A stretch of 35,740 nucleotides of DNA from TMED69 sp036130055 (GTDB lineage Bacteria; Pseudomonadota; Gammaproteobacteria; Ga0077536): the NCBI GenBank assembly GCA_036130055.1, contig JAYYOR010000016.1:1-35740 (forward strand), given 5' to 3'. Below are positions 24,534-33,473 of the stretch, in pieces (position 1 is the stretch's first letter; each line of letters begins with the position of its first letter). Position numbers and translations under genes: made by a program. The notes beneath the pieces were generated by a model. The model saw only the letters and a program-made list of their open reading frames with translations, made no database searches and was not told where the DNA came from.

Positions 24534-27050
24534 ATGATTAAATTTAAAGGAGCTCTCGGAGCACTCCTCCTGTCATTTGTTCTCTCAGCGTTTGTTTCAA
24601 ACGTTCACGCAAGAATTCAATTCGACGCGTTTGGAGGAGAACTTGAAATGGAGGGGTTCCTAAAGTCTGAAACTCGAACTCATATGTTCGCCGGTAAGAC
24701 ACACATGGGACAATGGATCCAAAGATTTCAGTTAGAAGCGGCTCTGTCTTATACAGACGTTGGAATTTTTGACGAACTATCATTCGTGACCGTATTAAGA
24801 CCAGAGTATGATGTTATTCAAGACTTAGGTAGCTTAAGTAGTGGTCGTATCGGGGATGGTTCAGATAAACCTTCAAAAGCTAACCGAACAGCATTCAACA
24901 TGGAAAGCGACGCTCTAGGTTTTGGTGGATTTGACTTTGCCACTGCCTCGGCGTTTTTTACAGGAAACTCATTTGCCTTTGGGGGGCATGCCGGAAACGG
25001 TAACTTCACGGGCGGTATTGGTAAAGAATTAGCAGCTGGTCTTGCGACTCCCGGTGCCTTTGCTGAGATGTTTGAAGTCGACTTTAGACGGTCAATAACA
25101 GGAGCGAATGTACAAAGCCTTTTTAATGCTTCAAATCAGCCAGGCATAGCAGTATCCGATACTGGTAGTGGATTTCCTCTTGTCGTACAAAAAGCATCCA
25201 ATCTAGGATTAGATTGTGCACGTTGTAGTGATATCAACATTGACAACCATAAAGTTGCCATGGGAATGACTGACTCAAACGGTAAATTTTATCCGTTTAG
25301 AGAGCTTTATATGGATGGTGTAATCGGTGACTTTTGGATCCGATTTGGTAAACAACAAATCGTTTGGGGAAAAACTGACTTCTTTAGAATGCAGGACTTA
25401 ATCAACCCAATTGATTACGGACAGCATTTTTTCTTCGATTCTATGGAAGATATCCGTATCCCTCAATGGATCTTGTCAGTACAGTACAAGGCCGGTGAAA
25501 TTGGACCTCTTACAGATAACGCTTTCCAATTTGTTTGGAACTTTGACCAATTCGCCAGAGTAGGGTTGGGTAACCCTTCTCAAATGTGGGCGCATCCTTT
25601 CAGTAAAGATATGAGTACCTTCGGTATCTACAATACCTACTTTTCGAAAGAGCCTTGCGTAACCCAAGCAATGATGTCTGATAACATTAATACTGCCCAA
25701 TCTGGAATCCACAACACCTTTCAGGGAGCTGCTACAAACGTTACCATGCTTGCAGAAGACTTCTGCGGATTTAACGGTGGTTTAGCTAGAGACAACAGAA
25801 CTCCAGCGGGTTTTGGTACCCCTTCAGGCTTGAGTGTTGAAAACAGACCTGACTGGGAGCCAGCAAACACAGAGTTTGGCTGGCGTTGGGAATTCAGAGT
25901 ATCAGACTTCCGATTTGCGGTATCACACTGGTATGGTTGGAACGACCTCCCAGTATTCAAGTTCCACACAGTGAACTTGGTAGCGCGACATCTAAACGCT
26001 AACTCAATCGTTGATGCGGGTCTTGTGCCAAACGACGTCTTGATTGGAGACATGGTTAGAGCAAGAGCGCAAGCTGGCGCAAACCCAGACTTCCTCCAAT
26101 TCGCGCAGTTACAAGCACAAGCTGGAAACATGGACCCATTTGCATCAGGTGGTTTTAACGACGCAGTTTTCTCGGTAACACCACAAAGAGCGGTTGAAAT
26201 GCTTGCTCAACACAGTTTTGGAACTACTGCCAGTGGCAGAAACTACCAAGCTTTGGCCGCAAATGCCCTAGCAACCGGTCGTTTTGCTGATATTTTAAAC
26301 GGTATATCAACGGATGCCTTTGACTTTGTCGGAAACGCATCTTGTCACGAGAGTGCAGCCAGAGTCTTCTGTTCGCCTCTTGCTGGTGGCCAGACTTCGA
26401 TTGAGTATAAGCAATCTCACACCGTGGGCTTGTCAATGGACTACTTTGAACCACGCAGTGGGGTTGTAATGAGAATTGAATCTGCATGGACTTTTGATCA
26501 ACTAGTTAACAACACTGAAGCTGTTGACTGGGTAGATAAAAGTGATGTAATGGCCTTCTCATTAGGTTTTGATAGACCAACATTTATCCCGCTGTTGAAC
26601 AAAGATAGAACTTTCTTCTTGTCCTTACAGATTTTCGATACATGGTATTGGGATCATGTGGGTGATAAAAATACAGGTTTCTTTGTGGACGAGCATAACT
26701 GGATTACTACATTCTTTTTTATAGGTAACTATAAGAGAGATACAGTTAAGCCAATTGGATTTTACGTCTGGGAAGAAGCGTCTAATTCACACGTTGCTGG
26801 ATTTAATGTAGAGTGGTTAATTAACAATAACTGGTCAATGAAGGGTGGTTTCCACTTAATCTGGGAGGGAGATAATAACTTCACCCATGACACAGGACCA
26901 TTTGCCAACTTCATCACCGCTGGACCTAATGATGTGGGAATCCAAGGACAGTACCCATACGTCAACTCGGTTTTCGGTGTTGGTAGAGAAGGCATCGGTG
27001 CCCTTCGAAACTATGACGAAATTTTCTTTGAAATCAAATATCAGTTCTAA
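24534..27050 (+). CDS. DUF1302 family outer-membrane-type protein
   Basis: 838 residues from the ATG at 24534. A signal peptide follows (GALGALLLSFVLSAFVSNVHA, cleavage near residue 26). The mature protein is rich in aromatic residues and alternating strands and ends in IFFEIKYQF, the C-terminal Phe signature of outer-membrane beta-barrels. WIRFGKQQIVWGKTDFFRMQDLINP is the part I associate most with DUF1302. At least six cysteines occur (CARC, EPC, DFC, ASC, VFC), unusual for a barrel. Codons ending in C (AAC, TTC) seem more frequent than in neighbours, fitting high expression. A TTG start at 24489 would precede the signal peptide with a charged leader, so the ATG is preferred. Followed by a strong terminator. 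Substrate unknown. Confidence 0.85.
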   Translation: MIKFKGALGALLLSFVLSAFVSNVHARIQFDAFGGELEMEGFLKSETRTHMFAGKTHMGQWIQRFQLEAALSYTDVGIFDELSFVTVLRPEYDVIQDLGSLSSGRIGDGSDKPSKANRTAFNMESDALGFGGFDFATASAFFTGNSFAFGGHAGNGNFTGGIGKELAAGLATPGAFAEMFEVDFRRSITGANVQSLFNASNQPGIAVSDTGSGFPLVVQKASNLGLDCARCSDINIDNHKVAMGMTDSNGKFYPFRELYMDGVIGDFWIRFGKQQIVWGKTDFFRMQDLINPIDYGQHFFFDSMEDIRIPQWILSVQYKAGEIGPLTDNAFQFVWNFDQFARVGLGNPSQMWAHPFSKDMSTFGIYNTYFSKEPCVTQAMMSDNINTAQSGIHNTFQGAATNVTMLAEDFCGFNGGLARDNRTPAGFGTPSGLSVENRPDWEPANTEFGWRWEFRVSDFRFAVSHWYGWNDLPVFKFHTVNLVARHLNANSIVDAGLVPNDVLIGDMVRARAQAGANPDFLQFAQLQAQAGNMDPFASGGFNDAVFSVTPQRAVEMLAQHSFGTTASGRNYQALAANALATGRFADILNGISTDAFDFVGNASCHESAARVFCSPLAGGQTSIEYKQSHTVGLSMDYFEPRSGVVMRIESAWTFDQLVNNTEAVDWVDKSDVMAFSLGFDRPTFIPLLNKDRTFFLSLQIFDTWYWDHVGDKNTGFFVDEHNWITTFFFIGNYKRDTVKPIGFYVWEEASNSHVAGFNVEWLINNNWSMKGGFHLIWEGDNNFTHDTGPFANFITAGPNDVGIQGQYPYVNSVFGVGREGIGALRNYDEIFFEIKYQF

Positions 27051-27074
27051 GAAATTTCGTTACTAGATAAAAAC

Positions 27075-27102
27075 GGGGAGGCTTTGGCCTCCCTTTTTTT
27101 TT
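27075..27102 (+). terminator. Rho-independent terminator after the DUF1302 gene
   Basis: GGGAGGC (27076-27082), loop TTTG, GCCTCCC (27087-27093), then nine T. Textbook intrinsic terminator 25 bp after the stop codon. Genes downstream need readthrough or a new promoter within the short gap before 27131. Confidence 0.93.
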
Positions 27103-27130
27103 CCTCGGTTTATATATGATGGAGGTCGGA

Positions 27131-28246
27131 TTGAGTAGGATAATAATTGCATTCGTTTTCACGCTCTGTGCTCTTGCAACCTGTGCCGAAGATGAAATAA
27201 AAAAGCAAATAAAAGATACAGCGTTAAAGTACTATGAGTCGGAAAATATTTACGACCAATTTAGTGGAGCGAGTAGCCTTATCGATTTAGGAGAAGAGGA
27301 GCCCCTTAAATTTGTGGTAGAACAACTTTTTAGCGGAGACTTCATAATCATGCGACATGCTATAGACACTATTTTGAGCGTATCTCACCCGTCAGCTCCA
27401 GATATCATAAGTCGCGCAATTGAAAGGATAGATGATGATGTGTTTTTAAAATTTGTGACAGAATCATTAAGTAAACGTACTCGCCCAGATATGTATTTTA
27501 TCTTACTCGACCTAGTAGAGTCCGAAGACCCTTGGGTCGTGAAACACTCCATGCAGTCGTTGGATATGATAGAATTTGATGGGAAAAGGAAAATGTATCT
27601 CGATTTTATAAACTCGGCAGATACTGAAGAAATCATAGAAGCGTATGCTTATATGGGTCTTGCAAGATTGGACCCTTTAAACGTTGAAGTCCAAAATAAA
27701 TTGATTGGATTTGCTAATGATGGGACTAAAGATACTAGGGAAGCAGCGGCGGTCGGCTTGGGCCGAATAAACACTAAAGCGTCCAAAGAAGCTTTAAGGC
27801 TTCTAAGGAACAGCGCTCAGCCCAACGTGCAGATTGCGGCCCTCGGGAGCGAAGTAGGTCTGGGACTAAAGGAACCCCGAGAAAAGTTAATTGAATTAAT
27901 ACTGAGTGGTCGAGGGCTGGACCCGACGGTAGCGGCAGCAAGCATCCGTAGAATGCCAAGAGAAGTGGCAAATTCAATTACTTCAGAATTGCTAGACTGC
28001 TGTGAACTCAATTCCGATGTGGGCGCTCGCATACTTGAGTCTTGGGCGGAACTGGGCGAGCCTAATGCAAAAATTATCGAATGGGGTTTGAAGCATAAAA
28101 ATCCCGACATAAGAATGCAGGCTATTTGGTTGGTTGGTACACTTAGAGAAACGGGTTATAAGGAGATATTGAAAAAAGAGCTGAACAATAGCGACTCGGG
28201 CATAGCGACTATGGCTGCATGGAGCTTGTTACGAATTGTTATTTAA
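27131..28246 (+). CDS. Secreted HEAT-like repeat protein
   Basis: About 371 residues. An N-terminal signal peptide (RIIIAFVFTLCALATCA) precedes a mature protein made of paired amphipathic helices repeating every ~30-40 residues, for example APDIISRAIERI, PDMYFILLDLVES, TREAAAVGLGRINTK, and near the C-terminus DIRMQAIWLVGTLRETGYKEI then GIATMAAWSLLRI, typical of HEAT/PBS-lyase-type repeats. Such solenoids act as protein-binding scaffolds. I place the start at TTG 27131 because GGAGGT (27121-27126) lies just upstream; the ATGs at 27116 and 27119 have no Shine-Dalgarno and only 13 bp separate them from the terminator T run. It sits between the DUF1302 and DUF1329 genes, so a periplasmic scaffold for that system is plausible. 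Confidence 0.78.
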   Translation: MSRIIIAFVFTLCALATCAEDEIKKQIKDTALKYYESENIYDQFSGASSLIDLGEEEPLKFVVEQLFSGDFIIMRHAIDTILSVSHPSAPDIISRAIERIDDDVFLKFVTESLSKRTRPDMYFILLDLVESEDPWVVKHSMQSLDMIEFDGKRKMYLDFINSADTEEIIEAYAYMGLARLDPLNVEVQNKLIGFANDGTKDTREAAAVGLGRINTKASKEALRLLRNSAQPNVQIAALGSEVGLGLKEPREKLIELILSGRGLDPTVAAASIRRMPREVANSITSELLDCCELNSDVGARILESWAELGEPNAKIIEWGLKHKNPDIRMQAIWLVGTLRETGYKEILKKELNNSDSGIATMAAWSLLRIVI

Positions 28247-28267
28247 GAATTTGTTGTCTAAGTAAGT

Positions 28268-29575
28268 ATGGAGATTAGTTTGATTAAAAATATAAATATT
28301 CTTGTTTATTTAATTCTTTCGGCAGGATTTTTTTCTGTTCACGCTGTGAGTGATGAATTTGAAATTGACTTGGATACAATGAGAGCAATTTCTCCTGAAC
28401 CGGGAACAATCATAAGTGAACAAAATTTTGAGAAATACGCCAACCTTCTGGATGCTGAATTCGTTGAAAAATTTATAAAAACCGGCTGGGTAACACTCGC
28501 GGTAGGCGACACGTTTTCATTAAGGCCTCATGAGAATTTTGTAACTGCATCAGTAAATAATATGGGGAAGGCCACCCTGGGAGACGAGCCAGGAATTTTA
28601 AACGGTTATGTAGCAGGGCGTCCTTTTTCATCAGAAAGTTTGAAAATAGAGGATGAAAATTCTGGGACTAAGCTAATTTGGAATATGAGATACGGGTATG
28701 CCGGAGATGGTGGTCGAATTCCGGAAATGTATTGGCAATATAGGGATATGAGAAAACAAGAACTTGAGAGAGAGCTTGAATTTGAAGCCGAGGGTATGCG
28801 ATTTATGTATCGCCATGTCGTTGAGCCTATGCCTTCGATAAAAAAGAATCCTTACGACATTTATAACGCGATCACACTTACTGCACTTTCACCTACAGAT
28901 GTAGCTGGCACCAAGCTTTTGATTTTTTATAATAGTGATGATCTTGCCGAAGAACAGGGATGGATGTACGTGCCGCTTTTAAGAAGGGTTAGACGAGTAG
29001 CAACTACAATGCGTACTGACTCTTTTTTAGGTTCAGATATTATGATTGAGGATTTTCTAGGTTATACAGGTCGTGTCAAAGATATGGAGTGGACATTTAA
29101 AGGAGAGCGTAATATTCTTTTACCCGTTTATCGGCATGACATGGTTAATCATGCTGATAGGAAAGCCAGAAAACACGATTATAAATTCGTTGATTTCCAC
29201 GGACATTCCGGATGTTTCCCCAATGTTCCATGGCAAACAAGGAAGGTTTATATTCTAGAAGGGGTTCCAAAAAGGTCAGACCATCCATTGTCGAAGAGAT
29301 TCTTTTATATTGATGCTCAAACCATGTTCCCAATTTTTGGGAAACTTTATGATAGAGCGGGAGTTCTTTGGAAATTCCTCCTTGGCGGCATGGCACATCC
29401 TGATTACCACATCAAGCACAATTATGGTTCTGGAGTACCCATGCTCGATTCAGCAGCTGTTATAGACATACAAAATAAGCACTGTACGACTTTACAAATG
29501 GTAACAGTTGCAAATGTTGATAAAATGAAACGAAAAGATTTTGAGCCGTCCGCGTTAAATGTGAGAGCTAGATAG
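28268..29575 (+). CDS. DUF1329 family periplasmic protein (LolA-like fold)
   Basis: 435 residues with a signal peptide (NILVYLILSAGFFSVHA). DUF1329 features are the GTKLIWNMRYGYAGDGGRIPEMYW region, YVPLLRRVRRVATTMRTDSFLGSDIMIEDFLGYTGRV in the middle, and RKVYILEGVPK, FFYIDAQTMFPIFGKLYDRAG, LWKF later. The family is usually annotated as outer-membrane lipoprotein-sorting-like because of a LolA/LppX-type hydrophobic-cavity fold, which suits a periplasmic carrier of lipid. ATG 28268 is used; a TTG at 28280 with GGAG 6 nt upstream (28270-28273) is an alternative. It is 21 bp after the HEAT-like gene and 31 bp before the HSL-type hydrolase gene. Confidence 0.88.
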   Translation: MEISLIKNINILVYLILSAGFFSVHAVSDEFEIDLDTMRAISPEPGTIISEQNFEKYANLLDAEFVEKFIKTGWVTLAVGDTFSLRPHENFVTASVNNMGKATLGDEPGILNGYVAGRPFSSESLKIEDENSGTKLIWNMRYGYAGDGGRIPEMYWQYRDMRKQELERELEFEAEGMRFMYRHVVEPMPSIKKNPYDIYNAITLTALSPTDVAGTKLLIFYNSDDLAEEQGWMYVPLLRRVRRVATTMRTDSFLGSDIMIEDFLGYTGRVKDMEWTFKGERNILLPVYRHDMVNHADRKARKHDYKFVDFHGHSGCFPNVPWQTRKVYILEGVPKRSDHPLSKRFFYIDAQTMFPIFGKLYDRAGVLWKFLLGGMAHPDYHIKHNYGSGVPMLDSAAVIDIQNKHCTTLQMVTVANVDKMKRKDFEPSALNVRAR

Positions 29576-29606
29576 AAAATTTTAAAAACTAAGGGGAACT
29601 TCTACA

Positions 29607-30512
29607 ATGGCAAGTATTGAATCTAATGACATAAAACATCTTTATCGAGGTTGGGTAGCCAAGATGGCCGAAAAACCAGATATGGGTCTTGAGGAGCTTA
29701 GAGAGCTGTTTGATCATTGGGGAGACATTACCGCTGAGCCTGGTGATGTCGATTATATTGAACAGCCAATCGGTGATTTTAATGCGATGTGGGCTTTACC
29801 AAAAAATTGTGATCAAACTCAGGTGGCACTGTGTACACATGGTGGGGGTTATGTAACAGGTTCTATGTTCACTCATAGAAAAGTATTTGGGCATATCGCG
29901 AAAGCGGTAGGATGCAGGGCTCTCATTTTGGATTATAAAAGGGCGCCTGAATTTACTCACCCCTCGCAAGTTGAAGACGGATTGCTGGCTTATAAGTACT
30001 TGTTAGATGAGGGCTATTCTTCGGAAAAAATCTTTTTTACCGGAGACTCAGCCGGAGGGGCTTTAGCTACATCGATTATGATAAAAGCTAGAGACGAGGG
30101 AATGCCGCTTCCAGCGTGCTCAGTGCCCATGTCCCCTTGGTATGACCCAGAGGGTAAAGGCTCAACTATAGAAACTAACGCACATAAAGATTCATTAGTT
30201 CAGAAAGAGGTGCTTTTAAATATGGCGCAAACATTTCTTGGTGATAGTTCCAGTAGCGATCCGCTCGCGAATATATTAAAAGCTGATCTGTCGGGGCTGC
30301 CGCCTATCTATATTCAGGTCGGAGCTGATGAGACTCTTTTAGATGATTCCGTAAGATTTGAAGCCCTAGCTAAGGAGCAAGGGGTAGATGTAAAATTAGA
30401 GATATTTGAGGATATGCAACATTGCTTTCATCTTCTTGCTGGGCGAGCGCCTGAAGCCGATGACGCAATTAAGAAAATCGCTGTTTGGGTGAATACTCAA
30501 CTTACAAATTAA
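29607..30512 (+). CDS. Alpha/beta hydrolase of the hormone-sensitive-lipase (HSL) family
   Basis: 301 residues, cytoplasmic (no signal peptide). The oxyanion motif HGGG is at 78-81, the nucleophile Ser148 in GDSAGG, the acid Asp241 in ADETLLDD, and the base His272 in DMQHCFH, the complete HSL-type (Abhydrolase_3) set. These enzymes hydrolyse esters of short- to medium-chain acids or lactones. AAGGGGA precedes the ATG with good spacing. It follows the DUF1329 gene and precedes an SDR gene in one apparent operon, suggesting that the substrate of the envelope system is, or becomes, an ester. Confidence 0.92.
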   Translation: MASIESNDIKHLYRGWVAKMAEKPDMGLEELRELFDHWGDITAEPGDVDYIEQPIGDFNAMWALPKNCDQTQVALCTHGGGYVTGSMFTHRKVFGHIAKAVGCRALILDYKRAPEFTHPSQVEDGLLAYKYLLDEGYSSEKIFFTGDSAGGALATSIMIKARDEGMPLPACSVPMSPWYDPEGKGSTIETNAHKDSLVQKEVLLNMAQTFLGDSSSSDPLANILKADLSGLPPIYIQVGADETLLDDSVRFEALAKEQGVDVKLEIFEDMQHCFHLLAGRAPEADDAIKKIAVWVNTQLTN

Positions 30513-30529
30513 GGTTAATTTTTTATATT

Positions 30530-31306
30530 ATGAAAAATAACATCGCAAGTTTGTTTGACCTAACAGGGAAAACCGCCTTAGTTACAGGCGCCTCGGCCGG
30601 TTTGGGAAAACGATTTTCCCAGATATTAGCAGATGCAGGGGCCTTTGTATTTATAACCGCAAGAAGGACAGATAAATTAGAAGACTTAGCGAGCGCTATC
30701 AACAATGAAAATCCGGGAAAATGTGAAGCAGTAGAGCTTGATGTAAGAGATAGGCAATCAATTCGAAGCTGTGTAGAGTTTATCGAGGGGAAACAACCGA
30801 TTCAGATTCTGGTAAATAATGCTGGAATCGCAATAGTAAAATCTCCTGAAAAATATCAAGACTCGGATTGGGACGCCATTTATGAAACCAATCTTAGGGC
30901 GCCTTGGACACTAGCGCAGGAAGTAATTAAAAAACGATTAGATGATAAGAGAGCTTGTAGTATTGTCAATATTGCTTCAGTTCTTGGAATAAGGCCAATC
31001 GGCCATCTGCCGGCGTATGCAGCAGCTAAGGCCGGCATCATAAATATGGGCAGAGATTTATGTGTTGATCTAGGCGCTAAAAATATCAGGATTAACGCTC
31101 TGGCACCAGGATATTTCGAAACGGAAATGAACAGGGAGTGGCTAAAATCACCCGCTGGTAAAAAACTTTTGGAAGATATTCCTGCGGGTCGGTTCGGTCA
31201 ACCCAATGACCTTGATGGCGCGCTCCTTTTTATGGCTTCTGACGCGTCATCTTTCATGAACGGGAATCTAATCACCGTCGATGGCGGGCATTCAGCAGGG
31301 TTGTAA
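30530..31306 (+). CDS. Short-chain dehydrogenase/reductase (SDR)
   Basis: 258 residues. Cofactor motif TGASAGLG (19-26), NNAG (96-99), structural N121, and catalytic Ser150, Tyr163 and Lys167 (NIASVLGIRPIGHLPAYAAAK). R45 and R46 (TARR) at the end of the second strand suggest NADP(H). I chose ATG 30530 over 30485 because the latter lies inside the hydrolase gene and adds a leader unlike the family. It is 17 bp after the hydrolase gene, and only 2 bp separate its stop from the convergent MaoC-type gene. It oxidises or reduces an alcohol/ketone of unknown identity. Confidence 0.9.
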   Translation: MKNNIASLFDLTGKTALVTGASAGLGKRFSQILADAGAFVFITARRTDKLEDLASAINNENPGKCEAVELDVRDRQSIRSCVEFIEGKQPIQILVNNAGIAIVKSPEKYQDSDWDAIYETNLRAPWTLAQEVIKKRLDDKRACSIVNIASVLGIRPIGHLPAYAAAKAGIINMGRDLCVDLGAKNIRINALAPGYFETEMNREWLKSPAGKKLLEDIPAGRFGQPNDLDGALLFMASDASSFMNGNLITVDGGHSAGL

Positions 31307-31308
31307 AT

Positions 31309-32331
31309 TTATTCTGCAACCCATACGACAAACACCCAATCGAGAACTTGGGTTCTGTCTGCAAAGGCTCCGTCCTTACTTTTCCTTATTGAATATGTCT
31401 CAGCATTGATTTCGTAGAGCACGCCCTTTTCAATCGGAATTCTTTTATTGATGAGAAATTCTGAATTGATGATGTCTTCTTCCAGTACTGGTGCGAGGTG
31501 GTCACATTTTTGCCAACCAATCAATGAAACTATATTTGGAATTGCTCGCACAAATTGCGAGTAAGCTAATGAGATAGTGTGTCCGCCGTAGACTAGTCTT
31601 TTACCAAGATAGCTTTGTGATGCGTCGGTATGTGTTAATGCGATGTTGCCAGTGATTCGCACTAGCTCTGGCGCACATGTAATAGTGTCTCCCGCCTTCA
31701 CGATTATTTTTGTATTTTGTGAAAGTTTTGGGGAAGGAAGACCTAAATCTTGTTGTTTTAATTCTTCGATATTCCAAGATAATGGGATAGACTTTTTAAT
31801 CTCGTCGTAGTTCAATTCAACTGGCATCCATGAAAAGTCATCGTTCAATCCTGTATCCGCTTTTGGGTTTTGACATGAAATCATGGGGCATCTCCAGTAC
31901 TTAAGAATTTGCAGTCCATCTTGATTTTTAGTTTCCATTTCTAAAGCAACCATTCCGGTAGCCGCTCTGCCTTCTTTTATCTTATTCTGTTTTAAACCGA
32001 CCACTTTGGTTGTAGTTCTTAATGTGTCCCCTAAATAAACCGGTTGTTTCAGATGTAGCCCTCTATAAAATAGGTTTCCTTTAACATTTTGAGAGGCAAA
32101 AGTTGTTTGACCATTAATCATGTTAATTGCGAGCATTGGGTTAATAACTCTTTCGATTCTGCCTGTAACTTTTTCTGAGAGCGTTTTGTCGAGAGATAGT
32201 CTTGACCGGTCTCCCGTAATTGCTTGATAAAAAGCGGCGTACCCTTCGTCTATTGTTATCGATGGCGCGCTAAATTTATCCCCTAGTTTGAAATGTTCAA
32301 AGAATGGGCCTGTAACATTTATCACTTCCAC
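31309..32331 (-). CDS. MaoC-type double hot-dog hydratase (mesaconyl-CoA hydratase-like)
   Basis: 340 residues. Two hot-dog modules: the N-terminal one (~1-150: FEHFKLGDKFSAPSITID, FYRGLHLKQPVYLGDTLRTTTKVVGLK) and a C-terminal one (~200-340) with RITGNIALTHTDASQSYLGKRLVYGGHTISLA, where the D/H-containing segment resembles hydratase motif 2. A 340-residue two-domain MaoC protein fits mesaconyl-CoA hydratase-like enzymes, which add water to branched unsaturated dicarboxyl-CoA thioesters. The start is GTG, supported by AGGGAGA 8 nt upstream. Gap of 17 bp from the CoA-transferase gene. The substrate is not established. Confidence 0.8.
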   Translation of the reverse strand: MEVINVTGPFFEHFKLGDKFSAPSITIDEGYAAFYQAITGDRSRLSLDKTLSEKVTGRIERVINPMLAINMINGQTTFASQNVKGNLFYRGLHLKQPVYLGDTLRTTTKVVGLKQNKIKEGRAATGMVALEMETKNQDGLQILKYWRCPMISCQNPKADTGLNDDFSWMPVELNYDEIKKSIPLSWNIEELKQQDLGLPSPKLSQNTKIIVKAGDTITCAPELVRITGNIALTHTDASQSYLGKRLVYGGHTISLAYSQFVRAIPNIVSLIGWQKCDHLAPVLEEDIINSEFLINKRIPIEKGVLYEINAETYSIRKSKDGAFADRTQVLDWVFVVWVAE

Positions 32332-32348
32332 TTGCCGATCTCCCTACC

Positions 32349-33467
32349 TCACTGTTTTGGATTAAATTCTTGCCGTATCTTTGAGCCATGCTCATTTAAT
32401 TCAGGAATCTTGTTGTTTTCATCGCTTGAATTTCCAACGTGTTCTATCGTATTAAAAATACCATTTTTGGTTTTAATTTTTCTTCTTTTTAAGGCAGGAT
32501 GTTCTGATAGCTCCTTTACCGAATTCACACTACCGTAAGCAATCTGGGAATTCTTTAAAAGACTAATTACCTCATCTCGACTAGATTTGCTTAATATCTG
32601 ATTGATAACTTTTTTTAAATCTGAAAGGTTTTCCACTCTCTTTTGATTTGTATCAAATCTAGCGTCTGTAGCCAGTGCGGTTTTATTCAATACGGAACTG
32701 CAAAGTCGCTTCCATTCGCGGTCGGACTGTATTACCAAAAAGACTGGGCCCGTTCGAGTTTCAAATTGGCCGTAAGGGGCCAGTTGACCATGATCAAGTC
32801 CTGTGCCACTAGGCACTTTGTTTGCGTATTCATAATAAGCGAGTGGCACTGACATCCACTCAGCCAATACATCAAATAATGAGACGTCAATTTCGCTTCC
32901 TTTTTGCGTATTTTCGCGATGATAAATTGCTTTTAAAATCTCAGAGTATGCCGTAAGCCCTGTTGAAATATCGCAAATTGAGGCGCCTACTTTTGAAGGG
33001 ATACCCGGTGGACCGGTAACCGAACATAAGCCGGTTTCTGCTTGTATAAGGGCATCGTAGGCTTTCATTGATGCATACGGACCCGTTTTACCAAAACCTG
33101 AAATATTGCAGGTGATTAATCTTGGATTTTGTGTTTGGTTAATGCTGTGGTTTAAAGAATATTTTTCGGCGACGCCTGGTTTTAGATTTTGTATGAAGAT
33201 ATCGGCTTTTTTGAGCATAGATTTCATGGTTTTAAGATCATCGGGATCGTTCAAGTCTATACAGATAGATTCTTTGCCAGAATTCAACCAAGAGAAATAA
33301 GCACTATTTTCGTGAACTACCTTATCGTAGTACCGCGCGAAGTCGCCTTCTGGCCGCTCTACCTTAATAACTCTAGCGCCGCTATCGGCGAGTAGTCTAC
33401 TGCAGTAAGGGGCAGCTACGGCTTGTTCCAAAGAGACGACGAATATGCCGTCCAGTATTTGGCTCAC
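32349..33467 (-). CDS. CaiB/BaiF family (class III) CoA-transferase
   Basis: 372 residues. Family features: GARVIKVERPEGD (30-42), FSWLNSGKESICIDL (59-72), DIFIQNLKPG (89-98), ISGFGKTGPY and the catalytic aspartate D166 in ICDISTGLTAY. It transfers CoA from a donor thioester to a carboxylic acid without ATP. GTG start, 6 bp after the acyl-CoA dehydrogenase stop. In the same operon as a MaoC-type hydratase and a dehydrogenase, it most likely activates the acid that these two process. Formyl-CoA, succinate, mesaconate or carnitine-like substrates cannot be distinguished. Confidence 0.93.
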   Translation of the reverse strand: MSQILDGIFVVSLEQAVAAPYCSRLLADSGARVIKVERPEGDFARYYDKVVHENSAYFSWLNSGKESICIDLNDPDDLKTMKSMLKKADIFIQNLKPGVAEKYSLNHSINQTQNPRLITCNISGFGKTGPYASMKAYDALIQAETGLCSVTGPPGIPSKVGASICDISTGLTAYSEILKAIYHRENTQKGSEIDVSLFDVLAEWMSVPLAYYEYANKVPSGTGLDHGQLAPYGQFETRTGPVFLVIQSDREWKRLCSSVLNKTALATDARFDTNQKRVENLSDLKKVINQILSKSSRDEVISLLKNSQIAYGSVNSVKELSEHPALKRRKIKTKNGIFNTIEHVGNSSDENNKIPELNEHGSKIRQEFNPKQ

Positions 33468-33473
33468 GAGCTT

